Positions 14,001 to 40,363 of a DNA stretch of 64,000 nucleotides are shown here, in pieces. The stretch lies in contig OZ020269.1 in NCBI GenBank assembly GCA_963971225.1, positions 28,127,783 to 28,191,782 of the forward strand. Reading direction: 5' to 3'. Within the stretch, counting starts at the first letter, position 1. The number at the start of each line of letters is the position of its first letter. The notes under the pieces were generated by a model. It did not search any database and was not told where the DNA came from. It was given only the letters and a program-made list of their open reading frames with translations. The translations under genes and the position numbers were made by a program. This DNA comes from Melieria omissa (lineage: Eukaryota > Arthropoda > Insecta > Diptera > Ulidiidae).

Positions 14001-16259
14001 ATAAATTAATGCCTAATTTATTGTTCCTTTTTTCTCATTTCGAACGCGCACTTTCTCGAACACCTCGAACATCTCTCATCTGTTCACCCGCCGCAATGAC
14101 GCGCTCGTCTTCCGTTACACTCGTACTCGATTCACTTGCACATTTGCACACAATTCTATGCGGTGTCCCGGCACGGCTCCATCGTTTCGCTTCGCCTCCG
14201 CCTCCGACTTGGTCTGCGCATAACTGGCGCACTCGCATGCAGCCGTGGTTGAGGATTCGAAAAAGGCCTATCAGGAGGCTTTCGATATTGCCAAGACCAA
14301 AATGCAGCCAACACATCCGATTCGATTAGGCCTCGCGCTCAACTTTTCCGTGTTCTATTATGAAATTATCAATTCGCCAGCGCGGGCTTGTCATTTAGCT
14401 AAACAGGTTGAATTTTTTTCTTCTACACATATTTCTTGTGTTTGTTGTTAATATTGTTTGTTATGTTTTGCTCTCAGTTCACACAATGTATTCTCTGTAT
14501 GTGTTCTACTTTTCTTGTTTAAGCTAAATACGCTGCTAACTCGCTCAACATAATGCAATGCAATGCTCACTGACCGAATTGCCGCAGTCACCATCCAAAT
14601 CTGTGGTTGCCTTTCTTTCTCTCTCTCACACAAACACCCTCTAACCGGCATGCATTGCCTGAAGTTTATTGGAGAATTATTTTATTAGCATTTTTTTCCC
14701 CAACCCATAAATTGTACGAGATTTTGCTTTGATGTTTTTTAGTTTTGTTGGCTAATCGTAGATGTAAACCCGCCCGTAAACAATGCTAACGATAAAGTTT
14801 GTATGATGTTGGAACCTTTAAAAATTGCTCGTTTATTGTATGCTTTTCAATAATTTGTGCCCGTAGATATTTGCCTTTGAAGAATGTAAAAGTGATATTG
14901 GCAAATTTCCGAGGAGACGATATTACGTTTTTAAATTCGAGCGAATTCTTTTAGTTAATAACTTAAAAAATCTAGAGTATTTCTTGCCAAAGACTGCGGG
15001 GGGTAGAATTTCAAAGTCAACAATTTAAATCAATTTTTTTTTAAATTGCTTTGGCCATAAAAAATAAAAGCAAAAAACTGAGATTTGGAATAAGTTTCTT
15101 CAATATTTTGAACTAGTTAAAAGTAATGACTTAAAGATTTAAAATTGTTAAATCTCATTTCGAAAACGGTGACAATGAGGTTTAAAACTTAATTTCATAT
15201 GTAAACAGATTTGGTTTCATGACGTTTTCTTTTATTAGTTTTACTTTAAGCACGAATTTTGTGGCGTTATTGTTTTTCTTAAATACAAACGCCTTCATCT
15301 TCTCCAGAGAGGACTATTTTTCTACTCGAGTGTAGCAGTGACACCGAACACTCGTACACGAATAGAAAGCAGTCTCAGCGTCGTTTCAGATTTCAAGCGA
15401 GCAACATTAGGTTTGCTTTCATTTTCTCGCTTTTTTGCACACTGACCATTGGTCTGTGTTTGTGTATTTTACTTTATGAATTGTAAAAAAAACTTTAATT
15501 GCCGTCACCGCTTATCACACAAAACATTTTGAAGTCTAGCTGCACATAAAATTGTGTATAGACAATTTTGTCAAATTAATTAAATTAAGTGCCTAATTTT
15601 TTGCGGTGCTGTTTTCTACACACACACACACACACACATTTCCAAAATGCTTGGCTGTGCTAGTGCCCAACACTGTTCTAGTCCATCCATCCATTACCTC
15701 ACCGCATCTAAGTTGTCGATCAGCCAATTGACGTTTGAACGCCGAACTTTATACATACATCTTTTTGCCCAGTATGCCCGCCGATGATGATGTAACGTGT
15801 TTTCATACTTTTATGCTCTATTTTAAGTTGAAATTTTCGTAATTTGAAAACGTTTAAACACTAAAATATTCCGAAAACAAATCAGTTGGTACGCAACTCC
15901 GATTCGAGAACTAATCCACTGAATGAGTGATCGAACGAACGAATTTCATTGTTCTTCTAAATTGAAATGCTTAAATTTTTTTAGTTGATCGTATATATTT
16001 TGCATTTTGATTATGCTGTGCTAATGCAACAGCAAGAACAACAATGATCCAAATACTAACTATGTTTTGTTTGTCTTTTCACATTCGTCGCCCGACAACG
16101 CAGGCATTCGATGATGCGATAGCTGAACTGGATACACTCAATGAGGATTCATACAAAGACTCAACACTCATTATGCAACTGTTGAGAGACAACTTGACCC
16201 TCTGGACGTCGGACACGCAAGGGGACGGCGATGAACCACAGGAGGGTGGTGACAACTAA
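8040..16259 (+). CDS. 14-3-3zeta: 14-3-3 zeta phospho-protein adaptor (leonardo), complete coding region
   Basis: This encodes a cytosolic dimeric adaptor that binds phospho-Ser/Thr motifs in signalling partners. Coding exons are 8040-8101, 8166-8279, 8420-8546, 12484-12607, then either 12835-12998 or 14243-14406, then 16104-16259. All introns are GT-AG and the joined length is 747 nt, giving 248 residues, the usual size for insect zeta. The start has a fly Kozak context (CAAAATG). The protein opens [20 protein letters not shown]. The first family signature ([10 protein letters not shown]) is near residues 45-55, and the second ([18 protein letters not shown]) is in the last exon. The ligand-pocket Lys, Arg, Arg-Tyr and Asn residues are all present, the Asn in both alternative exons. 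The C terminus is the acidic [12 protein letters not shown] tail. Intron 3 (3.9 kb) carries a LINE fragment and a probable SINE. In Drosophila this gene also neighbours Pfk and has alternative versions of this exon. Confidence 0.97.
8625..9141 (-). mobile_element. LINE 3' fragment (end of RNase H / C-terminal zinc-finger part) in 14-3-3 zeta intron 3
   Basis: The minus-strand reading frame ends in a region typical of the C terminus of LINEs with an RNase H domain: [18 protein letters not shown], then CRFC, then HILGICPAL. This gives a C-x2-C / H-x4-C pattern. The 3' UTR that follows (around 8625-8680) shares CAGTGCACATTCCC with the LINE at 34537-34955, so both belong to one family. It ends in an AATAATAATTA-like tail. 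Reverse transcriptase and endonuclease are absent, which makes this a severely 5'-truncated dead copy. It lies antisense to the host gene and wholly within an intron. Confidence 0.8.
11960..12085 (-). mobile_element. Probable tRNA-derived SINE fragment
   Basis: On the minus strand the sequence contains an RNA polymerase III B-box (AGGTTCGACTCCCC at 12024-12011). About 35-45 bases upstream is an A-box-like segment (CTCTGCTGGATAGTGCG, around 12075-12059). The spacing and the surrounding GCGTTGAATTGCGAGTA resemble a tRNA D-arm and anticodon region. The flanks do not close into a full cloverleaf that I can draw, so this is either a tRNA-derived SINE or a tRNA pseudogene rather than a working tRNA gene. 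Confidence 0.5.
12835..12998 (+). CDS. 14-3-3zeta: 14-3-3 zeta alternative exon 5, version A
   Basis: This 164-nt exon encodes residues 143-197, beginning [20 protein letters not shown] and ending [12 protein letters not shown]. It covers the helices that include the ligand-binding Asn of [13 protein letters not shown]. It has the same length, phase and ends as version B at 14243-14406, so including both would shift the frame and only one can be used per transcript. The acceptor is AACAG after an A-rich stretch. The donor is CAG|GTTAAT. Confidence 0.93.
13150..14000. repeat. T-rich low-complexity tract between the two alternative 14-3-3 exons
   Basis: About 850 bases consist very largely of T with A, with many TTTATTTA- and TTAATTAA-like units and almost no C on the + strand. 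It lies in the intron between the two mutually exclusive exons. It is low-complexity sequence and not a gene. It might act as a U-rich splicing regulator binding region, which is inference. Confidence 0.8.
14243..14406 (+). CDS. 14-3-3zeta: 14-3-3 zeta alternative exon 5, version B
   Basis: This 164-nt exon is homologous to version A. It begins [20 protein letters not shown] and ends [12 protein letters not shown]. It differs from A at 11 of 55 residues, clustered at the two ends, with the central [20 protein letters not shown] block unchanged. The differences lie on helix surfaces and at the helix joins rather than at the ligand Asn. The acceptor is GCATGCAG and the donor CAG|GTTGAA. It lies 1.24 kb downstream of version A across a T-rich tract. 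Confidence 0.93.
14407..16103 (+). other. Last intron of 14-3-3 zeta
   Basis: This is plain intronic sequence between alternative exon B and the terminal coding exon. I looked for a third copy of the alternative exon (the [15 protein letters not shown] block) and see none. It contains a (CA)n at 15618-15638 and nothing else that I recognise. Confidence 0.6.
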
Positions 16260-18199
16260 CCAAACTAAATTGTTTCCTTTTGACTATGCAAATATTAATT
16301 AAAAAAAACAAAACAGCAACAAGAACAGCAACAGCAAAATTAAAATGAAAATAAAGAAAAAACAACATCTAAACAGAAGCAAAAGCAAGCGAGCAAGCAA
16401 GAAATATAAATTTAATAATAATAATAATACTGAAAATAAAGAACCTAAACCAACAACAGCAGCAAACAGAGAATGCAAAATCGGCAGAAGATGCAAAGGA
16501 AAAACTACAGCTTCAACACCAACAACAATTCAAGAGCAACCGCCACCAACATCTCTCTCTCACCACCATCACAGGAAAGCAACCGACAAAATTTCAAGTG
16601 TATTTTGCAAAGCAAGCCGCGGTTGAAGCGCGCAACAGAATGGAATGTGAATCGGCTCGCGGGCATCGGCGCCAGCCATTACACTTGCGGCGCTGATGAG
16701 AAGCTGGACACAGGCCATAGACTCGATTCGAGGCGCGCGTGCGGCGCACGTACGGCGAATTGAAATCGCTTGTTTCGATTCCATTTTGTTCGCGCCAGAC
16801 ATGCAGTGTGTGTGCCCGCGCAGAGCGTAGTGTCGCTGTTGGTATTTTCGAAAAGTTTCGAAACATTTGGAAGAGTTGTGAAATTTTGAAAATCTCCTTT
16901 TCTCTTCCGAAAACCAATCGAACAATCGGGCGACAGCAAGCAACCGTTCAACCAAAAGATTTGCATTAATTGAGAACAACTGTAATTACAACAACCACAA
17001 TAACCGCCAGATAAATTTGTTTTGCAAAATTCTATCTAAAATAGCAAAAACTATAAAAGCGTAATTTTTTGTTAGGCAGAGCATTATATATTATTTATTA
17101 TTTTTTAATAAATAATTTGATTTTGTTTTTTTATATTAACCAAGTCATTCTCTTATCTTTTCCGTCTGTTTGTTTTCAGTTTTGTTTTCGAAAATGTATA
17201 TTCCGTAAGAGGTTTTTAATTATTTGAAAAGGTCTAAGCAAGAGCAATGCAGAGAAAGTCATGCGGCAAGCGCTCGCGTTCACGCACACGCTCGGCTTAC
17301 GAAGATGTGTGCGCGCGCGCTTGTGCCTGAATGGGTGCTTATGGGATTATCGTTTCTGCTGATAATCTTCCGGGCCCATGTTAACATTTTTTTTGAACAT
17401 TTTTCCTTTCGAAACTGATTTGTCAAAAGAGTACTTTTAAAAATTTCTAAATAAAACGTTATTACGTTATTCGCTATTGTTTTTATTTTCACATTATTTA
17501 CAATTGTCAACATTCTTTTGTAAAGAATCGCTTAGTAATAAATCAAAACACATAACAAAACAGAAAACCTCTACCAAACCCATAGCAATGTTACCCGCAA
17601 ATTTCAGAATGATGCTAGCAATAATTGCGAGCCAAAGAAGAACAAATGTCGACTAAAGCTAAACGATTATGATCATAGATAGTAACCTTTAATAACCTAT
17701 TGAAAGGCTTACTGCTTTGGTGCATGCCAAGTTTTTCGATTTGTGTTGTCCTCAAATTCCTCAATGGTTTTGGTTTGTTTTTTTATATTATATATTTTTT
17801 GTTTTTTAGTAGATGAACTGTGAGGATTGCAGTGTAATACTGGAAAAGTGGTATTTCATATTTTCTCGAAGCACTATTTAACTGCTTGCTGCCAGTGTAG
17901 CAAGCAACTGTCCTCATTTTTTTTGTGGAAGCTGCAGGAAAGCACTTTTTATTTCTGCTGCAATCGTTTTGCATAGAGCTAAAAGCAGCTCTGTGCCGCT
18001 GGATGACAGTAAATGAGATGAAGATTCTTCTTTGTTAACGATTCGCGAACATTGTGAGTAAAATCCGAATTCTTTGCAATTCGTGCTCATGGGAAATGCC
18101 TAACTTGTGTTCTATGTATACAATTGGCACAATTTAGAGTATACTTTTAGGCACTTGCTAGTTTTCTGCTGTTTTCAGTTGTTTGTCAACTTGTAAACT
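16260..18199 (+). other. 14-3-3 zeta 3' UTR and start of the intergenic gap
   Basis: The first 350 bases after the stop codon are A/AAC/CAA-rich, typical of fly 3' UTRs. Candidate polyadenylation signals AATAAA occur at 17107-17112 and 17450-17455. The latter is followed by T-rich sequence. Further AATAAA hexamers lie near 20537-20565, so a long alternative 3' UTR is possible. No reading frame here looks protein-coding. Confidence 0.5.
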
Positions 18200-18203
18200 T
18201 TAA

Positions 18204-18417
18204 CACGTTCACGCCTATACTATCTCATCGGGCGGCGTGTACCACCGGTGGTCCGCACTAGATTGTCTCATCGGGTGGCGTGTACTGGACTGTTTCATCT
18301 GGCGGCGTGTACCGCCGTTGGCACGCATTCGATTGTGCTATTAGACGCTGAAAATTAAAATAATGAAAATTTACCGTGTTTTCATTAAAAACATTTATCG
18401 GCCCCGGCGTGAACGTG
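18204..18417. mobile_element. piggyBac-like MITE with TTAA target duplication
   Basis: The sequence is TTAA, then CACGTTCACGCC, about 190 bp, then GGCGTGAACGTG, then TTAA. The 12-bp terminal inverted repeats are perfect and both sides have the TTAA duplication of piggyBac-superfamily transposons. The interior holds three degenerate direct repeats of CTCATCGGGTGGCGTGTAC at about 18223, 18267 and 18295. It has no coding capacity at 214 bp. It lies in the gap downstream of 14-3-3 zeta, possibly in a long 3' UTR. Confidence 0.8.
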
Positions 18418-18421
18418 TTAA

Positions 18422-21400
18422 ATATAATTTTCTAGTAGAATTTTAATTGAAATCAATATTTGGTTTGTGTATCTCTTTGATATGCTCACATAGAATTCAG
18501 AACGCAAGAATTCAGATTTTGGAAAAAATATGATTTTTATTATTTAGATTAATTCGTTAAAATTTGTTTCCAATGTCAATCAACCAAGAAATGGGTTTTA
18601 CTCATACTTTCTTTTTATAAGAATTTATAATTATTTCTATTTTCAATTTTGGTATATTTGTGATTTTAATTATTGCTGAGTTCGATTTTGGTTTTGATTC
18701 TAAAGATAGATTTTTTTAATTTGGTATTTTTACAAGTTTTTAATTCATGTTTAATTTATGTTTTCCTTAAGCACAGCAATGCTTTCAATGATTTTGTTTT
18801 GCTGTACGCCGGTATTTTTTTTTTCAATATTTCAAGTTCTGGATTTATATTTTACTGTTTTGTTGTCAAAGTAGTGCAATTTTTTCAACGGCGACAGTGA
18901 TGCATTTAGTGCAAATGAAGTCAATTGGTTGGAAAACGATTTCTGCAAATTTATGTTAGCAATTTGTAGATGGATTACAAAATCGAAAAAAAGTCACAGC
19001 AAACATTGAAAGTGTGTAAATTAGTCAGCGCTAACCAGTTTCGAAGCACGCAATCTAATCATTCGAACGCATTGAACAACGTCTGCGTCTTGGGCTGTGC
19101 AATCGAAGATTGTTTACTGAATTTGCTAGCGAAACAATTCGGCAAAATTGTCAGCAAACATTGTTAAATTAAATTTATGGAACATTATAAGCTGAGATAG
19201 CGCCACAAACGATACTAAAACACTCGTACTTGTACACTTCTCAATTGCACAATCATGAATGTCTGTATGTGTGAGCGCCGTCGATCGACGTACAGTGCTC
19301 GAATTAGTACACTTTGCAGTTTTTTGTTAAGTGTTCTTCAGGCGATAACCAAATCACATAAATGCGTGTTAAATGTAAAGAATATGCCACAATATATTCG
19401 GTCCCTCCACTAACCCCAGACTCTTTTAAATGCAAGCAATTTGCTGTTTTACATTTTTAATACATATTGATATATATGTGTGCGTATCTGAATGTGTATA
19501 TTCGTTATGTGTGTGTAAATGTCAACGTGAACGCTTGCAAACAGCAGCCAAGCTACAAACTCGCATAGCTGACGTTGGCCACGTACTGAGACGAACAAAT
19601 GCTGCAAAATGCATAATCAAATTCGTACGTTGTCAATAGAGGAGAATTGCTGGCACAGGACCACAACTACAACAAGCAACTAAGTGCGCGTACGCAGGTT
19701 AGGGTTCTCGATCTGGCGGGCAATACAAACCAGGCGAATGGACGAATCGTGTTTCGCCATTTGGTTGGAGGCGTGCGTTGTATGCCCGCTCGACAAGTCT
19801 AACGAAAGCGTTGCCAAAGTTATGAATCATTTGGCATGAATGCGCGCACGTCAGAGCTAAAAGAAAGGAATCACATTTAATTACTAACTATTCGTGTAAT
19901 ATGTGTGAATGTCTGTGTTAAACTATACTTATTTGTATTGGTAAGTAACTACGTTAGTGGGCATGCGAGCGCTACCGCTCGTTGCACTTTAAAACGGAAA
20001 GCGCTGCCGACCTTGGGCGCCGTAAAAGTACAAGTTTCCGCTGAATGATTTTTCCACATCAATTGACTTCTTTGAGTTGTCTGGATGTTGTGGTTGGCGT
20101 GCGCAACATTCACACCAACACTCGTTCAGCATTTTTGTTAAGCAAGTGACATTATAATTTTGGTCACAGCAAACATTTGTTAACTATTTGCATAACTATG
20201 TATGTACTTATAACATTGGATCGTAGATCTTGTGCTTGCTTTATTCAAGTTGTGTTCTTCGAAAGTTGGTGTCATCCGCCCAGCTCCAGAGTTCCTTGCC
20301 TGCCACAATTCCATTACCGTTCACAATTCGATTCGATTCCAAATCCAAGCAGCTGATCGTATACCACTAAAGCATACCGCATAATATTTACATACATACA
20401 ACATACCAAAGGAGATAGACACAAATAATAATAACAACAACAAGAACAACCTATACTGCTTCCTAATGACCCAAAATGATGGAATAACAATTAATTTTTG
20501 CATAACTAAAAGAAGTGTACCGCAGGTCCCTTTTTAATAAAAAGAGAACGCGCATATGGAATGAATAAATGAGAAATCAAAACAAAAACGCTAATTATTC
20601 AATTTTAATTCAAAACATAACTTCTTTCATATGATAATGCAAAAATTATATTATTATAATAACATTATTGTCCAGCAAAATAATATGCAAAATGCAAATC
20701 GCAAAAATTATTGTATGTAAAGAAATTATATTTCACATAAATGTGAATTATAAATCCAAAAAACAAAAGCGTAATAATTTTTCAAACATGAACATGAAAA
20801 CCAAATGAGATACCAACAACCGGAACTAACACTAAAAACAAAAACAAAACAACTAAAACATGAAACGGAGGCGAAGATTGATGAAATATTTAAGTTTATT
20901 GAAATTACAGTTTCTTAATTATAAAAAAAAACAATAAAAAATAATTTAAAAACAAGGAACATTGTGAGTTTCGCTTGAAGCAAATTATACACTTTTCCTT
21001 TCGTGATGAATGCATCGGGCAGGGTGGGACAGTTATTCGGCGAAAATGCATCGGTTCGGGACAATCTACACAGCGCCTGTGACGCATACATGGGAGGGTT
21101 GTGGGGGGTTCAAACCTCCTCAAATGCAAAAATTTCAAATAGAATTCGGCGCCAACCCCTCCTCACCCACAATGAAATCGTGTATGCGCCACTGCACAGC
21201 GCCTGGAATCAACTATAGTAAGTGTGAATTTTAAGGATACTGACTGGTAAATACGATGTTGACTGGAATGGATAAATGTTGAACAACTTTAAACACATTT
21301 ATAACTATACGAGAAACTGTTGATTTGGTTGGGCATCAGTAGGCGTCAGTTTCAGCAACTCCTGAACTAGACGTTATACATTTTAAGGGCGCTAAAAGGT

Positions 21401-24214
21401 TATCTACTATTTTAATCTTTTAGTAGATTCTTATCTTTTGTCAAGTATTATCGTGACATTTACCTTTCAATGTTATTAACTCTTTCGACCACAAAGTTTC
21501 CTTTGAGCAACTTCACCTATTTGTCATCTTATTGCAAAAGCTACGATTGATTTATGGGTTTAATTTAAGTAGGCACCAACAAATTAATATTTTTAGGAGT
21601 GAACTCAAAGCAAACTACAAAACTTTTACTGTTATCAGCAAAATAAATTCCCATAACTTGCAGCGATATCAGGAAAAGTTTGTGTTCTAATTGAAGTCTA
21701 CGAATTGGGTGCGTTTGATCAAACCCTGTTTCTTTAATAATTTTTCTATAAAATCAAAAAGTTAAAATTTTTTATTTTTCCATAAATATTTAATAATTTT
21801 TCTGCAATTAAAAAATATTGATAAAAACATTATTCAACCCGTTTTAAGCTAAAATTGTTCAAAAGTAAACTAGCTCTGGAACTCCAAAAAAGAGGCGTGG
21901 CGACTTCAAATGTCGTGTGCACACTTCTTAGGTAAATGTTTCATAAATACCAAAAAGTAATATCGAGACACAGGGTAAAATTTGGAGTTGAAAGGGTAAA
22001 CAAATATAATATAATAAAATTAAAGCAATAACACAAAAGATAAATACATACTTTTTCTAAGTACCAATGATGCTTAAAGCAGGAAGATAGTGGCTACTTG
22101 AATGCCTGTTTAAAAGTTCTTTCTTCAACTTCCCAAACTCCTTGAGTGCCTGGTTATAGCTTTTTCTTCAACCTCATACACCTTCTGAATTGAGTGCATG
22201 TTCACTAGATCCTTCTTTAACCACACAAATTTGATTACGTGCCTACAAGTTCTTTCATCCACTTCCCAAGTTCACTTAGGAGGCTGAACCCACCCTTGAG
22301 TGCGCCTGTTCACAAGTTCTTTCTTCAGCCTGCCAAATCTTTACCTTACATACCTTCTTTTTATTTTACTGCATTTTACAGTTGGTGCTGAAGTGGTGTA
22401 AGCACATGTTTATGAATACTTAGCACATTCATTGGCCCCAAAAATGTTGAAAAATACTGTTAATATTACTCTGCGAAAGCTAACTCGGAAACATTTGTGC
22501 TCTTTGAAGACATTTTGTAATCGTTCACAATTATAAACCGTTACAGTTCGCCATTTGAATTGTATGTTAATTGCAATTCTCTTTATATTTTTTGATTGGA
22601 TATGGACTTATGTCACAAAAAGCGTTTAAGAAAATTTAAATATATTTAGCGAATTTTCCTTTGGTTTAGTGTAATGACAATTTGTGCACAGAATTAGCTG
22701 AATGCAAAGCGAACGCATCACAAATGAGAGGAGTTTTGTGCAAGTAGGTATTCACAATAAACGTAAACTGAATGGCATTAAAACAGATGATAAGTTTATA
22801 CTTTTTGCTTGATCGCTGAACTTTTAACTTGCAAATGGCAAATCGAGCACACTTTGAAATGAATGGAATGAAAAACAATGTGCAGCACCTCGAATTACAA
22901 TCGAGTGAATTGAGAATGGAAGTGCATTAATTGAATTGTTTAGTTTAAAAGCAAACAGCTGTGAAACAGCTGTTAGTGGAAGTGCTGCATTAGGGTAAAT
23001 TGCCCACATATGGCAGTGTAAAGATAAAATACTACCTGAAGACATCATACAAAGTGTTTATATGTTTTGATGTGTGTGTAAAAGTCAAACAGCTTTTTGT
23101 GCCACTAGACAAAGAGACGCCACACATTTTGAGGCACAACTAATGAGTTTTTCAGGTGACGTCGATGGTGATATGATATGATATGGCTGCCAATGTTATT
23201 ACTTAATAATTTAATCTAATCTTCCTATCCGAACATTAACCCTGTGTGTTTTTGGCAAGAAGTAAATTACTATGAGAATATAAACTTGGGTTGCACTTTC
23301 ACACACGATTTCCATCAAAGAGCACACATGAAATACGTTTTGTGGTGCAAATAACTCTGGATTAAAAACTGTTTTTATGGTAAGAAAGTGCATTCATGTT
23401 TCTAATTCTACCTAAATATATATTGTTTTGCGAAATTAAACAAATTTTTATACTGATCAGAAACAGGCATGACGTAGATTTTGAGGTGACATTTAAATAA
23501 ATTCAACAGCACCACACAATGAACATCCTAAGAAATGCGAAGCGGGTTCTTAGACAAAGTTTATATAAATTACCCAAATCAGCATTTTGTGCATTCGTCG
23601 GTTGTATGCCAACTTTCATATGATTTTAAAAGACAATGTTGAAAAAATTCATGACTTTGTCACTTTTAACTATCCGAAAACACCAATTCCTCAAATTCCT
23701 GTTGTAAAATGCATTGTGCTATTTCGACCATAGCCGCAGTGTGCCACCATTGCGCTATAAACATCTGTCAGACGCACCGTACTCCAATCGATAAAGGTCA
23801 CCTTGAGACGTCAAACTGTGTCACCTTGGTGTGCTGAGAAGACACCAGAGAAGAATTCGACGGTTTTTGCAAATATTTCGCAAAGTTTTGGAGGAATTAC
23901 AACAGTTTGAAGCAACGTGACTCCAGTGCGTGGCATACCAGTGGCCAGCGTACGTGCCTCCAGTCGAAACCAGTTGTCTCCAAAGTGAATTACAGTGTTT
24001 GCGCTGTGTGGATCGCTCCAAGCACACACATACTAGAGAGAATCTGGTCTATCTGCGGCTTAGCGGCGCATAGCTTTTATTTAGTGCGTGTGAAGCAGAT
24101 AACGTCCGTTGAAATTGAAAAGCGGTTCAAAATCTTGGCGCAGATCGTAAACAAAAAAAAGTCGAGCTTGTGTCATTCAGAGGAATTGCAAGAAAGGAGT
24201 TGAAAAGTGCAACG
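18422..24214. other. Intergenic region between 14-3-3 zeta and Pfk, including the Pfk 5' UTR
   Basis: No supported gene lies here. There is a degenerate minisatellite at 22098-22345. The stretch 23800-24214 just before the Pfk start is less AT-rich and probably contains the Pfk promoter and 5' UTR, but I see no TATA box or initiator convincing enough to mark. Confidence 0.45.
22098..22345. repeat. Degenerate minisatellite, unit about 46-48 bp
   Basis: About five imperfect copies of a unit resembling GTGCCTGTTCACAAGTTCTT followed by TCTTCAACTTCCCAAA start near 22101, 22146, 22194, 22240 and 22302. The units have diverged by point changes and one has an insertion of about 15 bp. I know of no function. 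Confidence 0.65.
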
Positions 24215-37998
<13,784 letters not shown>

Positions 37999-40363
37999 AA
38001 CATTGAGCTAAGTTGAGACAGCCGCGTGGTTTTAGCTCGAAATAGCAGTAACAGTAGTGGAAAGTCAACGCACCGGACACATTACAAATCGCCAAATACC
38101 AAATTCGGCAACATTAAAACGCATATTCTAATTTATTGATCAATTTTTGGTTCCTTTGAATACTTAAATTATTTCTCATTTACAAATTGGCAATTTGGTT
38201 GATTGCAAACCAAAGTGTTTTTAGGTTGCTACAAACTCAGGTTTTAGCACAAATGACCGAGTTTAAGTATCACAACAACATCGCATATTTAAACATGTAA
38301 CGCCTCTTTCATGTAGCTTGTAATAATTTCGTTTACATTTTCGAAAAATAATTTAATTCAACTCTCTCTTTAGTTGTACGCATGTATTTTTATTTAAAAC
38401 CAATTTCAGTAGTTTTTATTTCTCTCTAATCATTTATTCGAATTGATATTCAAAGATATAATTGTATTAGCAAAACTAATGTAGTAGTAAAAATGCTGAA
38501 GATTAAAGAGCAAAGCTTCGAAGGCACCATGCCAATTCATTATGCAAACTTCTTAACTGAACTATTGTTACAAAAAATTGTTGTTATTATTAATGTGGAA
38601 ATTGTGCAGACATTACAAATGGATTGTGAGAGCGCGTAGTGCCTGTTGGCAACTGTTGCAACTACCCACCAGTGAAACGGCGTAACATTTAACAACGTTT
38701 TACATTGGATAAATAAATATACCTACCTATAAAAGTTCATACATATACATATACATACATCTTCAATGTTGCTCCAATGAAACCATAACAAATTAACTAC
38801 AAACTAATTATAACTATCAGCATACAAACGGATTGAACATAATCAATACTGTCAGCCAAACAAAGATACATGACTACAATATACTAAATGCATTACAGTA
38901 TAATTAATTGCAAGCAGGCAAGCACGTAGGTTTTATTGTTTTGTGCTTCGATTGCAGGTAATGAACACTGAACTACGTTTCACAAATTATACAACTACAT
39001 ACATACATATGCCTATTATGATCAAAATAAAGTGAACAACAACAAACACAAACTCAGATTGTAATATCTTATTTGATTTGCTTGAGGACCTGACTGCAAC
39101 AGAACACCGCTCACAATTTTCTTCAGCTGGCTAATGTGACGGAGTAGTGTTTGCACAACGCTGTTGTAGTGAAAAATCCCCATTCAACAGTTTTTGTACG
39201 CGCTCCTTGCGACATCTTTGCTTTGCAGAAAATCCCCTTAAGGTCTGAGTGGAGCACTGGCTTTGCCGACTGCAAATTTACTCTAAAGTTATTGATGTGA
39301 TGTGAAGAATTCAGCTTTACCCTGCGAAAGCAACGGAAAAGACGTCGTGTTGACATTTTCGGTGAATATTTTTTTAAGGTTTAAACCTAATGGGAACTGG
39401 TTATATCATATAGATTATAGTTGTCGTAATAAGTCGTATTGTCGTAAAAGAAATTTTCAACACATTTTCATTTTGCACTGCAAGTGGTTTCTTAGCTTGG
39501 CCGATATGCAGTCAACGAAAGGGATTAGCGTTTATAATATTAAATATGGGAGTTTCAAACTTCACCAAACTTCATCAAGAATTTGCTAAAGTAAGCAACA
39601 CGAACTGAGCTTCAAAACCAATATTAATTTGACAAAAAGATAAGAATTATCTGCACACCAGGTTTTTCTATATTCTATGCACAACTGTTTGTTTAAGGAA
39701 CATTTCTATTTGGCTGAGATATGAAAATTGAATGTGGTTCTTGTGAATACCTCTATCGTGATAGTATTCAATAGAATAAACCACATTTATCTATTAACCA
39801 ATTATTTATTTCTGCAGACAATACCTCACATTTAATGGTTAAGTTATATGATTTTACGTTGCGATTTAAATTATGAAAACCAACCGCAAAACGAAGCCCA
39901 CCGCATCGAACATGTCTGCTGAAGACAATCAACTTTTACTTGGAGTGTAGCAATTTTGTAGCTCTGTGGTATTTATTTGCAAATCTTCTGTGTGGGCGGT
40001 GAAACCCGCAACGCTATTGTTGAGTGGAGTGAATGCGCCCAAGAAATGTGCTGACTCAGAATACACCGATTAGTGAACGCGATAAATCTGCAAATTACTT
40101 GAGCGGGGAGTGAGCAATACGGCGCAGCATAAGGAATTCCGCACACACACTGGCAACGGGTACGTGTTGTGTGACTGTATGCAAATAAGTACAAACGTAT
40201 GCACAGTCTGTGCTGTGTACAGCGCGCGTTTCTATGAGTGGACTTGGGTTTTATCTCGAAACGCGGTTCAGCCGCATTTGAGCAAACATAATAAAGCGGC
40301 AAAAGCGTAGAGTACCCGGCAATTGGTCGCACTTCTCGATTACCATTTAGTGGCTCACTGAAA
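37999..40363 (+). other. Pfk 3' UTR, intergenic gap and transporter 1 promoter / 5' UTR
   Basis: The Pfk 3' UTR probably ends after one of the AATAAA signals at 38712-38717 or 39026-39031; the second is followed by GTG/AAC-rich sequence. The stretch 39060-39960 holds nothing that I recognise. The GC-richer stretch 40000-40363 probably contains the promoter and 5' UTR of the transporter that starts at 40364. Confidence 0.5.

Noticed and set aside
21100..21125. GGTTCAAACCTCC resembling a tRNA B-box
   Set aside because: No A-box or cloverleaf at the right distance on that strand, so probably chance.
23907..24203. 98-codon frame just upstream of Pfk
   Set aside because: Out of frame with Pfk and without a domain. 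More likely 5' UTR or promoter sequence.
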